The notes under the pieces: generated by a model
Database searches by the model: none
What the model was told of the DNA's origin: nothing
The model's input: only the letters and a program-made list of their open reading frames with translations
Assembly (NCBI GenBank): GCA_023246555.1
Contig: JAHFIC010000012.1
Span: forward strand, 1 to 18,707
Origin: Candidatus Magasanikiibacteriota bacterium
GTDB taxonomy: Bacteria; Patescibacteriota; Patescibacteriia; Magasanikbacterales; UBA922
Direction of reading: 5' to 3'
DNA length: 18,707 nucleotides
Translations under genes and position numbers: made by a program
Part shown: one piece after another, positions 1-8,081 of the stretch
How the letters are laid out: every line of letters begins with the position of its first letter
Numbering within the stretch: position 1 is the first letter of the stretch

Positions 1-103
1 CATCGCGCAATTGCGTTTTGTCCGGGTGAATATCAACATTGGCGGTTGGATACCCGATGGTTCTTCCAATTCCCTCCCCGCGGATAACTTTGCCAGAAAA
101 CAT
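1..103 (-). CDS. Riboflavin kinase, 5' part only (cut by window edge)
   Basis: Flavokinase converts riboflavin and ATP to FMN. Only the first 34 codons are inside the window. They read as the start of a flavokinase domain: GKVIRGEGIGRTIGYPTANV (residues 4-23) matches the family signature with the PTAN motif that binds Mg-ATP. The domain begins right at the start codon, with no FAD-synthetase domain in front, so this is probably a stand-alone kinase and not a bifunctional RibF. The ATG at 103 lies 17 bases after the stop of the protease gene. An in-frame TTG at 109-107 is an alternative start, 14 bases from an AGGAG in the end of the protease gene. It is probably the last visible member of the murA-ctp operon. 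The family call is firm for so short a piece; length and domain ending are unknown. Confidence 0.8.
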   Translation of the reverse strand, partial: MFSGKVIRGEGIGRTIGYPTANVDIHPDKTQLRD

Positions 104-120
104 ACGCAATAGACAACAAT

Positions 121-1374
121 TTACTCCTGACTGCTTTTCAACAATTCCAACGCCTTTTCTAACCCCAAATCCGTCTTGGTAGAGGTATTAAACATCGGAT
201 CCACAACAACATCCGGCATAATCCCCTCTTTGTCAATCTGCCGATCTTTTGGCGTATACCATTTGGCAATGGTTAACTTCAATGCCGATCCGTCTGGCAA
301 CACCTCAAAATCCTGCACCGAGCCTTTGCCGTAAGTTTTTTTTCCGACCAATTCCGCTACGCCATAGTCTTGCAGTGCTCCGGCAACAATTTCCGATCCT
401 GACGCGCTTCCCTCATCGACTAACACCACAGTAGGAATACCCACCAAGCGATGCGTGCCCCGGCTACCATGCGCCTGTTCTAAACCATCTTTCATTCGTT
501 CTTTTACAATCACCCCCGATGGAATCCACTCGCTCGCTACATCAATCGCGGTATCGAGAAATCCCCCCGGGTTGCTTCGTAAATCCAAAATAATACCGTG
601 AGGGCGCTCTTCAAGCACTTGACGAACTTTTTTCTCAAAGCTCGGCCAAGTGTCCTGATTGAAATACGTGATGCGGAGATAAGCGATGTTGTTGTCTTTC
701 TTTTCAAAAATAACTGTGGGGATAGTAATCTTCTCGCGAACAATAACAATGTCCTCCGCGCTTTCCAACCCGTCCCGAGTAATGGTGAGTGTCACCGTCG
801 TGCCTGCCGGGCCACGAATTTTCGATACGGCTTCATCGATCGAAAGACCGAAGGTTTCTTCATCATTGATCATGAGGATCTTATCCCCCGGTTTGAGCCC
901 CGCCCGTTCTGCGGGAGACTCGGCAAGCGGTGCTATAACCACCAGGACATTGTCTTTGATGCCGATTTCCGCTCCGATTCCTTCAAGTTCTCCGGCAAGA
1001 TCTTTTGCGAATTCTTCCGCCTGCTTCGGAGGAAAATACACTGAGTGCTGATCGCCAAGTCCGCGCACCATACCCTCGAGCGCGCCATAAAACATGGCCG
1101 TTTCATCGACCGGCTGCGTGACATATTTCTCTTTTACCTTATCCCAGATTGTCCAAAATTGATTAAAATCAACTTCATCTGGCCGAAGATTGGTATAGGT
1201 ATGAATAAGTGGAAGAACCCGATCACTCTGTGACCGAAGAAAAACATCTCGATGCACCACAATCGCCATCCCAAAAAAAATCCCGATACCAAACGAAAGA
1301 GCCACAACACCAATCCAAATCCATGAAAGGATACGGCGTCGTTCCCGTTGTTCGTGATAAGACTTATTATCCAT
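121..1374 (-). CDS. ctpA: C-terminal processing peptidase, S41 family (Ctp/Prc-like)
   Basis: This is a membrane-anchored serine protease that trims C-termini of extracytoplasmic proteins. The 417 residues show a short cytoplasmic N-terminus, one transmembrane anchor (about 16-41), a PDZ domain (about 128-205, with GLKPGDKILMIN) and the S41 catalytic domain. The expected catalytic set is present with family spacing: Ser325 in GSASGSE, Lys350 in TYGKGSVQ and Gln354. The substrate-groove stretch ILDLRSNPGG is also intact. The length is normal for CtpA/CtpB. The start at 1374 comes 2 bases after the murA stop, so the genes are almost certainly co-transcribed and probably translationally coupled. 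The physiological substrate cannot be told from sequence. Confidence 0.95.
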   Translation of the reverse strand: MDNKSYHEQRERRRILSWIWIGVVALSFGIGIFFGMAIVVHRDVFLRSQSDRVLPLIHTYTNLRPDEVDFNQFWTIWDKVKEKYVTQPVDETAMFYGALEGMVRGLGDQHSVYFPPKQAEEFAKDLAGELEGIGAEIGIKDNVLVVIAPLAESPAERAGLKPGDKILMINDEETFGLSIDEAVSKIRGPAGTTVTLTITRDGLESAEDIVIVREKITIPTVIFEKKDNNIAYLRITYFNQDTWPSFEKKVRQVLEERPHGIILDLRSNPGGFLDTAIDVASEWIPSGVIVKERMKDGLEQAHGSRGTHRLVGIPTVVLVDEGSASGSEIVAGALQDYGVAELVGKKTYGKGSVQDFEVLPDGSALKLTIAKWYTPKDRQIDKEGIMPDVVVDPMFNTSTKTDLGLEKALELLKSSQE

Positions 1375-1376
1375 AC

Positions 1377-2681
1377 TTATGATTCGCTATGATAAATAGA
1401 AACACCAATGCGTTGGAGTCGCTCCACCAGATGTTCATGCGCTCGCTCAATCATATAAATATCGCGCAGTACCGATGTGCCTTTCGCCGCGATCATGGCA
1501 ATAAGAATCGCCATGGCCGGCCGAATTGCTGGCGGACATGAGATATCGGCGCCAGTCATGGCACTCGGCCCCTCAACAAAAACCCGATGGGGATCGAGAA
1601 GTGTCACGCGAGCGCCAAGTTTTACCAGTTCAAGATAATAGACCGCGCGCGCTTCATATACCCAACCATGGACAAGCGATCTTCCTTTCGCCTGCGTGAG
1701 TATTGGCACGAAGAGCGGCACATGATCAATATTTAATCCCGGATACGGACGGCCATAGAGCTTGTCCGGCAGTGCAGACAGTGTTGATGGCTCAAGAACT
1801 ATGTCCACAATCCGAAAATGCTTGCTCTCGGACAAACGTTCGTTTTTTAATACAAATTTCTGTCCGCACACGCGAAGCTTCTCCAACTCTAATTCCAAAA
1901 AATCAATTGGACAATTCTCTATCGTCAGTGTGGAATGCGTGGTAATACCAAGCGCAATACAGGTCATGGCTTCGATCGGATCAGGCATGATCACATAGGA
2001 TACGCGTTTTTTCAGCGCGGAGACGCCGGTAATTGTGAGCGTGGTCGTGCCGATTCCTTCGATCTTCGCCCCGGCAGTACGCAGAAAATAACATAAATCC
2101 TGCACCATATAATTCGCCGATGCAAAAGAAATCGTAGTGACTCCCGGAGTGAAGACTGCCGCCATGATTGCGTTCTCGGTTGGCGTATCGCCCGATTCAT
2201 ACATCACCACACGGCCAGGGGTTTTTGGGGTGTTTTTCACTGCATAGTAGTTGTTCATGGACTTCACCGCAACGCCGAATTTCTGAAGCGCATAAAGATG
2301 CGGACGAACGGTGCGCTTGCCAAGCGCGCACCCGCCGGATTTATATAATTTATAACTTGTTTCACGATGCGCCAACGCGCCCAAAAAAAGAAGCGATGAT
2401 CGAATTTCTTTGCAGGCTTCTTCATGAATCGTAGAGAGAGAGAGCGGCCCCGCGGTGTTCAATTGCAGTATGTGATCATCTTTCCAGCGAACACCCACGC
2501 CAATACTAGACAAAATCTCAAGCATACGCTCAACTTCCTGAATGCGTGGCATGTGGGAGAGCGTTACTTCTCCTTTCACCATAACCGATGCGCCCAGTAA
2601 AGCAACCGCAGAATTTTTTGCTCTGCCCGTCTCGATTGATCCATGCAATTTTCTTCCCCCCTCGATCACGAATGACGACAT
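1377..2681 (-). CDS. murA: UDP-N-acetylglucosamine 1-carboxyvinyltransferase (MurA-like)
   Basis: MurA transfers enolpyruvate from PEP to UDP-GlcNAc, the first committed step of peptidoglycan synthesis, in the cytosol. The 434 residues have the EPSP-synthase-like repeated fold. Active-site features are Lys22-Asn23 in GRAKNSAVALLG, Arg94 in EIRSSLLFLGAL and the catalytic loop cysteine Cys118 in SGGCALGKR. The presence of Cys118 rather than Asp implies fosfomycin sensitivity if the protein is a true MurA. The C-terminal half is divergent: the usual PTDMQ stretch reads GLNIDHVPLF, keeping the Asp, and FENR reads YEAR. It could therefore be a second MurA-type paralogue. It heads an operon with ctp and the flavokinase. 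The ATG at 2681 is preceded by a weak ribosome site, about 20 bases after a predicted transcription start. Confidence 0.92.
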   Translation of the reverse strand: MSSFVIEGGRKLHGSIETGRAKNSAVALLGASVMVKGEVTLSHMPRIQEVERMLEILSSIGVGVRWKDDHILQLNTAGPLSLSTIHEEACKEIRSSLLFLGALAHRETSYKLYKSGGCALGKRTVRPHLYALQKFGVAVKSMNNYYAVKNTPKTPGRVVMYESGDTPTENAIMAAVFTPGVTTISFASANYMVQDLCYFLRTAGAKIEGIGTTTLTITGVSALKKRVSYVIMPDPIEAMTCIALGITTHSTLTIENCPIDFLELELEKLRVCGQKFVLKNERLSESKHFRIVDIVLEPSTLSALPDKLYGRPYPGLNIDHVPLFVPILTQAKGRSLVHGWVYEARAVYYLELVKLGARVTLLDPHRVFVEGPSAMTGADISCPPAIRPAMAILIAMIAAKGTSVLRDIYMIERAHEHLVERLQRIGVSIYHSES

Positions 2682-2709
2682 TGAAAATGCTCAGAAAATA
2701 CGCTACTAT
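2681..2709 (+). promoter_or_regulatory. Predicted sigma70-type promoter for the PEGA gene
   Basis: TTGAAA (2681-2686) and TACTAT (2704-2709) are separated by exactly 17 bases. The start would be near 2716, leaving a leader of about 24 bases that contains AAGGA (2721-2725) ahead of the ATG at 2740. The -35 box overlaps the murA start codon, so the two promoters share about 30 bases and could exclude each other. Confidence 0.55.
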
Positions 2710-2736
2710 CATACAGAAGAAAGGACAAAAAGTAAA
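2708..2736 (-). promoter_or_regulatory. Predicted sigma70-type promoter for murA-ctp-ribF
   Basis: On the minus strand a TTTACT -35 (2731-2736) stands 17 bases from a TATGAT -10 (2708-2713). The start would be near 2701, giving a leader of about 20 bases. It overlaps the divergent promoter of the PEGA gene. Confidence 0.5.
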
Positions 2737-2739
2737 TGT

Positions 2740-4077
2740 ATGCGCTCTGCCCACACCTGGCTGTCTCACCCGATACGTCGAGCAATTATGATCGGCTTGA
2801 TTGTGGTATTTTTTATTGCCGCCCCGGCCGTCGTTCTGTATACCGCAGGGTACCGATACAATTGGCAGTTACACCGCTTTGACCAAGCTGGGGTCTTAAG
2901 TGTTGACATTGAACCACTTGACGCGCACGTTTTTATTGATGCTCATCGCATTCCAAAAGAGCTCCCAATTCGTTTAACCACAATGATTCCTGGTACGTAT
3001 ACGCTTCGCATGGAAGCGAAAAATAAAAAAACCTGGGAGAAAGACATCGTCATTGAAAGCAAAAAAACCACCTATATAAAAAACATCACGCTCTTTGAGG
3101 ACGCTTCACCAGCGCTCTTCATGCCGGAAAAAGAAACGATAACATCTTTTTCTTCTTCCGTTCAAGGTCAGGAGCTTTTTCTGATGACGCGTATTGGGAC
3201 CAGCACATATGAAGGAACAATTGTTCAAACAGACACCAAGAAGACGGCACCGATCGGACGCTATGTGAGCGATAAACTCCCCCATGTTCTCTGGTCATCT
3301 CAAGCGCCGTTTATCGCCGTTCAGACACGACAAAATGGTATTGCACGCATCGAAATTATTGACGCTGAACATGCACTGGTTCTTGGCGAACATACCTTCT
3401 CTGCGACAATAAACCATCTGCCCATGCAGTGGAGTCTGCAATCGGGCACACCCATGCTCTATGTCGAAGACGGCGTGAAGATCAAAAAAATTTTGGAACG
3501 AACGGTCGAGCAATTTGCTGTGATTCCATCGAACACCCTTTGGCACGTGGACACCATAGGCGATCTCTGGCTTTTTGATGAGTTCCATCATACGCTTTCC
3601 CCCGCCGAACATCCAACGGACATCGTATCAGTCGCAAATGGGCAAACAGTTCTTTCCATCATTGACATAAACACCTCTCGAGCGATATTCGAAACCACCC
3701 AAGGAATCATTGTCCGGGATGCAAGCGATGGCACAGAGCAAACGCTCCCCGCATCGTTCTTCTTTTTCAATCCGGTACGGAATGAGTGGATTGCGTGGTC
3801 ACTCTGGGAGCTCTGGACTATCTATGACAATGGTGGTGTGGCGCTGTTGAACCGCGTGAGCGAAAAAACGGCACAGGTGCTGCCGCTTGACGAATATGGT
3901 GTTCTCCTCCTTGCAACAGACACATCCCTCACGGCTTTTAATCCCGGCTATTATGTGAGTCAACTGCTGCTCTCTGCCGAAAAAATCGAACATATTGCCT
4001 TGAATCAAGAGACACGGACGATTTTTTTTCTTGGCACGATCGGCGGGGCGCGTGGTATTTTTTCACTTGCGTTCTAG
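2740..4077 (+). CDS. PEGA-domain membrane-anchored protein
   Basis: This is a predicted surface protein of 445 residues with one N-terminal transmembrane anchor (about 12-36), followed by AGYRYN and a PEGA-type beta domain (about 51-120: GVLSVDIEPLDAHVFIDAHR, then PGTYTLRMEA). The rest is beta-rich, and the repeated short strands suggest a propeller-like extracellular domain. This architecture is typical of Patescibacteria, but its function is unknown; PEGA domains are generally linked to envelope or surface contacts. An open frame runs upstream to 2542, but that part lies over murA. The ATG at 2740, with AAGGA 14 bases upstream and directly before the anchor, is the likely start. It ends in a 4-base convergent overlap with the nucleotidyltransferase gene. 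Confidence 0.85.
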   Translation: MRSAHTWLSHPIRRAIMIGLIVVFFIAAPAVVLYTAGYRYNWQLHRFDQAGVLSVDIEPLDAHVFIDAHRIPKELPIRLTTMIPGTYTLRMEAKNKKTWEKDIVIESKKTTYIKNITLFEDASPALFMPEKETITSFSSSVQGQELFLMTRIGTSTYEGTIVQTDTKKTAPIGRYVSDKLPHVLWSSQAPFIAVQTRQNGIARIEIIDAEHALVLGEHTFSATINHLPMQWSLQSGTPMLYVEDGVKIKKILERTVEQFAVIPSNTLWHVDTIGDLWLFDEFHHTLSPAEHPTDIVSVANGQTVLSIIDINTSRAIFETTQGIIVRDASDGTEQTLPASFFFFNPVRNEWIAWSLWELWTIYDNGGVALLNRVSEKTAQVLPLDEYGVLLLATDTSLTAFNPGYYVSQLLLSAEKIEHIALNQETRTIFFLGTIGGARGIFSLAF

Positions 4078-5138
4078 CACTCAAAAACGGTTTTATCTCC
4101 GAAGATCATGCGTACAGACAGCGGGATTGAAGAAAAATTTTTCTGTGTGACGGTTGCGTGCCTTCCTATGAGGCCCCCCGTAATGCGAATATTCCCGGAA
4201 ACTGTGGCATGATTCAAAATAATGGAATTTTCTACATTGGCTCCGGAAATGGCTACTCCATCGCCAATACTCACATGAGGCCCAATGGTGCAACGTTCAA
4301 GAACACACGAAGCACCAACAACCACCGGTCCGACGAATGAGACATTGTCCCCGATTCGCGTTCCTTCACCGATACGAACACGTCCGGAGTGCGTCCATGT
4401 ACTTTCCGGCATTTCTTTGAGAAGCAGTTCATTGGCCAGGAGTAAATCATCTGGCTTACCGGTATCTTTCCACCAGCCGGTGATTTCTTTGTACCCCACG
4501 CGATAGTTGTTCTTCAAAAAATATGAATGAATGCTTGAAATTTCATACTCTCCACGCGGGCTCTTTTCAATGTGCTGAAACGCGTCAAAAAATACCTTTG
4601 GACCATACAAATACAGTCCGGTCACGGCAAAATTATTTGGAGGGTCTTTGGGCTTTTCTACAACGTCAATCAAAGTGCCGGCATCATTGAAATAAGGAAC
4701 TCCAAACCGCTCAGGGTCGGGAACTTGGCACAATGCCAGCATGCAGTCGTAGTTGCCGAGTGAAAAATCATCGACCATATCAGTTAATTTCCCCAAAAGA
4801 ATATTGTCAGACAAATAAAACAGCACCGGATCATTGCCGATAAATTTGTGCGCCTCATTCACCGCATGGGCGATCCCCAACGGTCCTCCCGTTTGTTCAA
4901 AAAATGTGATTTTTACGCCCCAGTGCCCCCCGTCACCCACATGTTTTTGCAATTCAGTTTCGCCAGGATTGGTATTAATAAAAATTTCAGTGATGCCTGC
5001 TTCCACGGCTTTTTCAATCGCATGAAAAATCATTGGCTTGTTGGCAAGCGGAAGCAAATGCTTGTTGATGGTCGTGGTAATCGGATGGAGTCTGGTTGCT
5101 CGACCGCCACCGGTGAGTATTGCTTTGCGAATTTTCAT
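4074..5138 (-). CDS. rmlA: Glucose-1-phosphate thymidylyltransferase, long form (RmlA-like)
   Basis: The enzyme joins glucose-1-phosphate and dTTP (or UTP) to give NDP-glucose, the first step towards activated rhamnose. The nucleotidyltransferase domain covers about 1-240: GGGRATRL (10-17, a variant of GGxGTRL), Lys26 in NKHLLPL, GGPLGIAHAV (84-93), the metal-site Asp111-Asn112 in LSDN, VVEKP, and GWWKDTGKPDDLL near the end of the domain. A left-handed beta-helix tail (about 262-345, hexapeptides such as IGDNVS, IGPHVS, IGDGVA) makes it the long RmlA type, at 354 residues. No acetyltransferase activity can be asserted for the tail. It is the last gene of the GT operon, 15 bases after the previous stop. 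Specificity for dTTP versus UTP is not certain. Confidence 0.88.
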   Translation of the reverse strand: MKIRKAILTGGGRATRLHPITTTINKHLLPLANKPMIFHAIEKAVEAGITEIFINTNPGETELQKHVGDGGHWGVKITFFEQTGGPLGIAHAVNEAHKFIGNDPVLFYLSDNILLGKLTDMVDDFSLGNYDCMLALCQVPDPERFGVPYFNDAGTLIDVVEKPKDPPNNFAVTGLYLYGPKVFFDAFQHIEKSPRGEYEISSIHSYFLKNNYRVGYKEITGWWKDTGKPDDLLLANELLLKEMPESTWTHSGRVRIGEGTRIGDNVSFVGPVVVGASCVLERCTIGPHVSIGDGVAISGANVENSIILNHATVSGNIRITGGLIGRHATVTQKNFSSIPLSVRMIFGDKTVFEC

Positions 5139-5153
5139 AAAGGCATCTATTGT

Positions 5154-6251
5154 TTACCACCAAATCAATCCTCGCACCGCCACCCAATAGTACAGCCACA
5201 TGATCGGATTACCAAAATACGACAGAAGGGCATTCTGCATGATCTTTTCTTGAAAACGAATCGTCGGACTTGCTGTTTTCAGAAGCTCGCGGTCTCGGAC
5301 TTTTCGTATCGCTTGGATTGTGCGACGTTTTCCGTGCCACAATTTCCAGTGCGTGGGATTCAACCAATAGCGGTAGACCGACAATCGAATCCGTGTCGTG
5401 CCGGAACGGAGAGCGAACAGCCACTGACCTGCCTCCATAAGAAGCAGCATGGGGAAAAGCAACATCAGCGTCGGAATGCGAAAAAACATAAGCAGGACAC
5501 CAAATCTGTTTCGTTCCATCCAATAAAACTTTTCCATACTCCGTCCAAATTGATATTTATGATAAAAAATAGAATCTCGAACCACGACTGCTCGATAGCC
5601 GGCGATCCGCAATCGAAGACTATATTCCATATCCTCGTGATACAGAAAAAAATCCTTATCCCACAAACCAAAACGCTTCAGAAGATCTGTGCGCAAAAGT
5701 ACGGCCGCACCGCTTGCATACCCAATATCCGATACGCGTGGAATACGGAGATCAGCAAATCGCGTTCGGTACTCATTGCAAAAGCCAAAACCAAGATAAT
5801 GCATCACATTCCCCGCGGCATTGACATACTCCGTATCCGGGTGGAGCAGAAGCAAGGACTGCGCCAGACCAATTTGTGAATCTTCTTCCATGGCCCGCAC
5901 GAGTGGCTGAAGTGTGTTGGTGGTCATGAATCCATCATCGTTGTGAAGATATACATAATCAAATCCATGATCAACCGCCCACCGAATCCCAGCATTGTTC
6001 CCGCCGGCAAACCCAAGATTTTCCTTTTGTGGAAGGATCACCACCTCCGGCAACTCTTTTTGAGAAAGTGGCAAGACCTGTTCTTCAAGATATCGTACCG
6101 ATGACCCATATGTCGGATGGAAATTGTCCACGATCACACATGTCAAACGATCTTTGGGGTAGACGAGTCTTTTCCATACAGAAACGGCATCGTCCAAATG
6201 GCGCTCCGAATGAAAAGAAAGATAAATAATTGCGATTTTTGGTTGCACCAT
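5154..6251 (-). CDS. Glycosyltransferase family 2 (membrane-associated tail)
   Basis: This is a 365-residue GT-A fold transferase, probably adding one sugar to a lipid-linked surface glycan at the inner membrane face. Visible motifs are VDNFHP near 41, ENLGFAGGNNAGI (77-89), the DxD-like HNDDG (103-107), and the acceptor-side ED motif in LYHEDMEYSLRLRIAGYRA. The last third is hydrophobic (about 250-280, and near the C-terminus IMWLYYWVAVRGLIWW), suggesting membrane attachment. Rhamnosyltransferases of the WbbL type show the same motif set, so a rhamnosyl donor is plausible in this context, but the sugar cannot be read from sequence. It begins 21 bases after the previous GT gene and is 15 bases before rmlA. 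Confidence 0.88.
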   Translation of the reverse strand: MVQPKIAIIYLSFHSERHLDDAVSVWKRLVYPKDRLTCVIVDNFHPTYGSSVRYLEEQVLPLSQKELPEVVILPQKENLGFAGGNNAGIRWAVDHGFDYVYLHNDDGFMTTNTLQPLVRAMEEDSQIGLAQSLLLLHPDTEYVNAAGNVMHYLGFGFCNEYRTRFADLRIPRVSDIGYASGAAVLLRTDLLKRFGLWDKDFFLYHEDMEYSLRLRIAGYRAVVVRDSIFYHKYQFGRSMEKFYWMERNRFGVLLMFFRIPTLMLLFPMLLLMEAGQWLFALRSGTTRIRLSVYRYWLNPTHWKLWHGKRRTIQAIRKVRDRELLKTASPTIRFQEKIMQNALLSYFGNPIMWLYYWVAVRGLIWW

Positions 6252-6272
6252 ATGCAGAATATTCCAAATACA

Positions 6273-7106
6273 TTACTCAGAAAAAAAATGGAAATCCTTG
6301 CGCCACTTCCACAAAAATTGCAGCCAACTTTTCGTATGAATGCGCGCAAAACGATTCTTAAGAAGTGCTTTCAATCCCGGGATTTTCGCCGAATCGCGAG
6401 CGTGACCGTGGATAATTGCGATGTCATGGACATAATAGACCGGCCAGCCATGCGCCCACATGGTGCGGCACCAGTCAGCATCTTCAAGGTAGGCAAAGTA
6501 TCTTTCGTCAAACCATCCGACCTGCTCGACCACTTCTTGCCGCACGACCATCGCCGCTCCAAGCACCCAGTCAACCGCTCTCGTGTGCTGGTGATCAAAA
6601 TCGCGCATGAGGAGCCGATCCACCGCGCGCTTCACCCACTGGTATTCGCGATCCCATTCGAGATGACGAAGCGGCTTGATGAGTATGGAGAAAAAATCGT
6701 AGCGATAGCATGATGCTTGCACACTCCCATCAGGATTCAAAAGTTTCGGTCCGATGCAGCCGATGCGCGGGTGTTCATCCATGAAACGAATCAGGCGTTC
6801 AATCGTACGCGGCTCCTGTATGATCGTATCACGATTCAAAGCAAAATAATATCTGGCCGGCGTCGCCTGAAAACCGATCGTATTCCCTTTACCAAACCCC
6901 ACGTTACCGCCGCAGTCAATGTAGCGCACTTCTGGAAATTCACTTTGGAGCATCTCTTTCATGCCATCCCGGTTTTGCGAATTGTCCGCAACCGTCATTT
7001 GAACATCGTACAGATTGCCCGCGATGTCCGAAACTACCGACCGAATGGCGGCCAAAATATCATCTTTGTGAAAATAGTTAACGAAAACAATGTTGACGTC
7101 TTTCAT
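6273..7106 (-). CDS. Glycosyltransferase family 2
   Basis: A 277-residue GT2 protein. Motifs are VADNSQN (39-45), GGNVGFGKGN (66-75), the metal-binding variant NRDT (91-94) and the catalytic-base region AYLEDADWCRTMWAHGW. No clear transmembrane segment is visible. The start overlaps the end of the upstream GT gene by 29 bases, which points to one transcript and coupled translation. It is closest in layout to dTDP-rhamnosyl or similar single-addition transferases. Donor and acceptor are unknown. Confidence 0.87.
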   Translation of the reverse strand: MKDVNIVFVNYFHKDDILAAIRSVVSDIAGNLYDVQMTVADNSQNRDGMKEMLQSEFPEVRYIDCGGNVGFGKGNTIGFQATPARYYFALNRDTIIQEPRTIERLIRFMDEHPRIGCIGPKLLNPDGSVQASCYRYDFFSILIKPLRHLEWDREYQWVKRAVDRLLMRDFDHQHTRAVDWVLGAAMVVRQEVVEQVGWFDERYFAYLEDADWCRTMWAHGWPVYYVHDIAIIHGHARDSAKIPGLKALLKNRFARIHTKSWLQFLWKWRKDFHFFSE

Positions 7107-8001
7107 ACAGCGTTTTTCTCATGCGCCAAAGGTCTGCCCACGCGCGAAGAACCTTTGGATCACGAAGCAAGTACCAAAGAAACTTTCCTATTTCATAGCA
7201 TACAACGAACGGAAAATCAAGAATATACTCGCGAGAAAAATTCTTGTAGATGTTCGCCAGATGATTGCGATAACTATGATACCGCACCCGAAACGACTGG
7301 TCCTTTTTTCCGTCTCCGCTCCCGCGCGCGTGGTATGCGATGGCGTTAGGAAGGACAAATGAACGCAACCCTTTATGCTTCATGCGAAACGCAAGGTCAA
7401 CATCTTCCTTATATGAGCCATAGGATTCGTCAAAAATCGCGCCATCTGGAAACGCGACCTGCCGAAGCGCTTGGCTACGAAACATCGCACAAGCGCCAGA
7501 GACGCCGAAGACGGCTGTCGGCTTACACACGTGACCAGAACCGATATCCGCAACACGCCACGTTCGATATTTCTTCAATCCCAACGAGTCAATCGTGCTT
7601 CTAGATTCTAATCTCATGAGCCGCGGCGCCACAGCCGCCTCTTGGTGCACCTCTAAAAACTGCGCCAATTTCGAAATGCAGTCCGGCTCAAATTCCATGT
7701 CTTGATTGAATATTAAAATAGCTTCTGGAGCTTCCGAAGCTGCCAAAGCTTTCTTGAATAACTGATTATGTCCTCCGGCAAAACCGATATTGTCTTTTCG
7801 TTCAATCAATTCACACGGAAACGGCAATGCTAGCAATTCTTTTTTCAGCATCTCAACCGTCTCGTCCGTTGAGCCGTTATCCAACACCAATAGTCGCAAG
7901 TCCATCGCCCACTGACCGTAGTCCATGGCCCGCAAACATGCAAAAAGCCCCGGCAGCCATCGCGCGCCGTTCCAGGTCACAAGTTGGACGGTGAGTTTCA
8001 T
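7078..8001 (-). CDS. Glycosyltransferase family 2 (first gene of the GT-rmlA operon)
   Basis: A 307-residue GT2 protein with VLDNGSTDET (39-48), DNIGFAGGHNQ (70-80), the DxD variant NQDME (99-103), a conserved GVSGACAMFR, and SYKEDVDLAFRMKHKGL carrying the acidic acceptor motif. The C-terminal segment (about 260-285) is moderately hydrophobic. It is the promoter-proximal gene of a four-gene run on this strand. The predicted promoter lies so close that the leader would be only about 6 bases, so translation may not rely on a Shine-Dalgarno site. Sugar specificity is unknown. Confidence 0.88.
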   Translation of the reverse strand: MKLTVQLVTWNGARWLPGLFACLRAMDYGQWAMDLRLLVLDNGSTDETVEMLKKELLALPFPCELIERKDNIGFAGGHNQLFKKALAASEAPEAILIFNQDMEFEPDCISKLAQFLEVHQEAAVAPRLMRLESRSTIDSLGLKKYRTWRVADIGSGHVCKPTAVFGVSGACAMFRSQALRQVAFPDGAIFDESYGSYKEDVDLAFRMKHKGLRSFVLPNAIAYHARGSGDGKKDQSFRVRYHSYRNHLANIYKNFSREYILDFPFVVCYEIGKFLWYLLRDPKVLRAWADLWRMRKTLYERRQHCFR

Positions 8002-8013
8002 ATTTCTGCTCTT

Positions 8014-8041
8014 ATTTTAGCAAAATTTTATGCTTTTGCAA
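8014..8041 (-). promoter_or_regulatory. Predicted promoter of the GT2-GT2-GT2-rmlA operon
   Basis: Minus strand: TTGCAA (8036-8041), 16 bases, then TAAAAT (8014-8019) preceded by TGC, an extended -10. Expected start is near 8007, only about 6 bases before the ATG at 8001. Its -35 lies 5 bases from the -35 of the opposite RNA promoter. Confidence 0.55.
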
Positions 8042-8046
8042 GACCC

Positions 8047-8075
8047 TTGACAAAACGACTCTTTGATGATACAAT
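8047..8075 (+). promoter_or_regulatory. Near-consensus sigma70 promoter of the first structured RNA
   Basis: TTGACA (8047-8052), a 17-base spacer and TACAAT (8070-8075). The -35 is perfect and the -10 is 5 of 6. It is one of the two best promoters in the window, stronger on paper than those in front of the protein genes. Expected start is 8081-8083. Confidence 0.75.
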
Positions 8076-8081
8076 TTTTTG

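Noticed and set aside
4848..5879. A 343-codon plus-strand frame across rmlA and a GT2 gene
   Set aside because: It is antisense to two well-supported genes, and its translation is rich in His, Cys, Arg and Gln without any domain.
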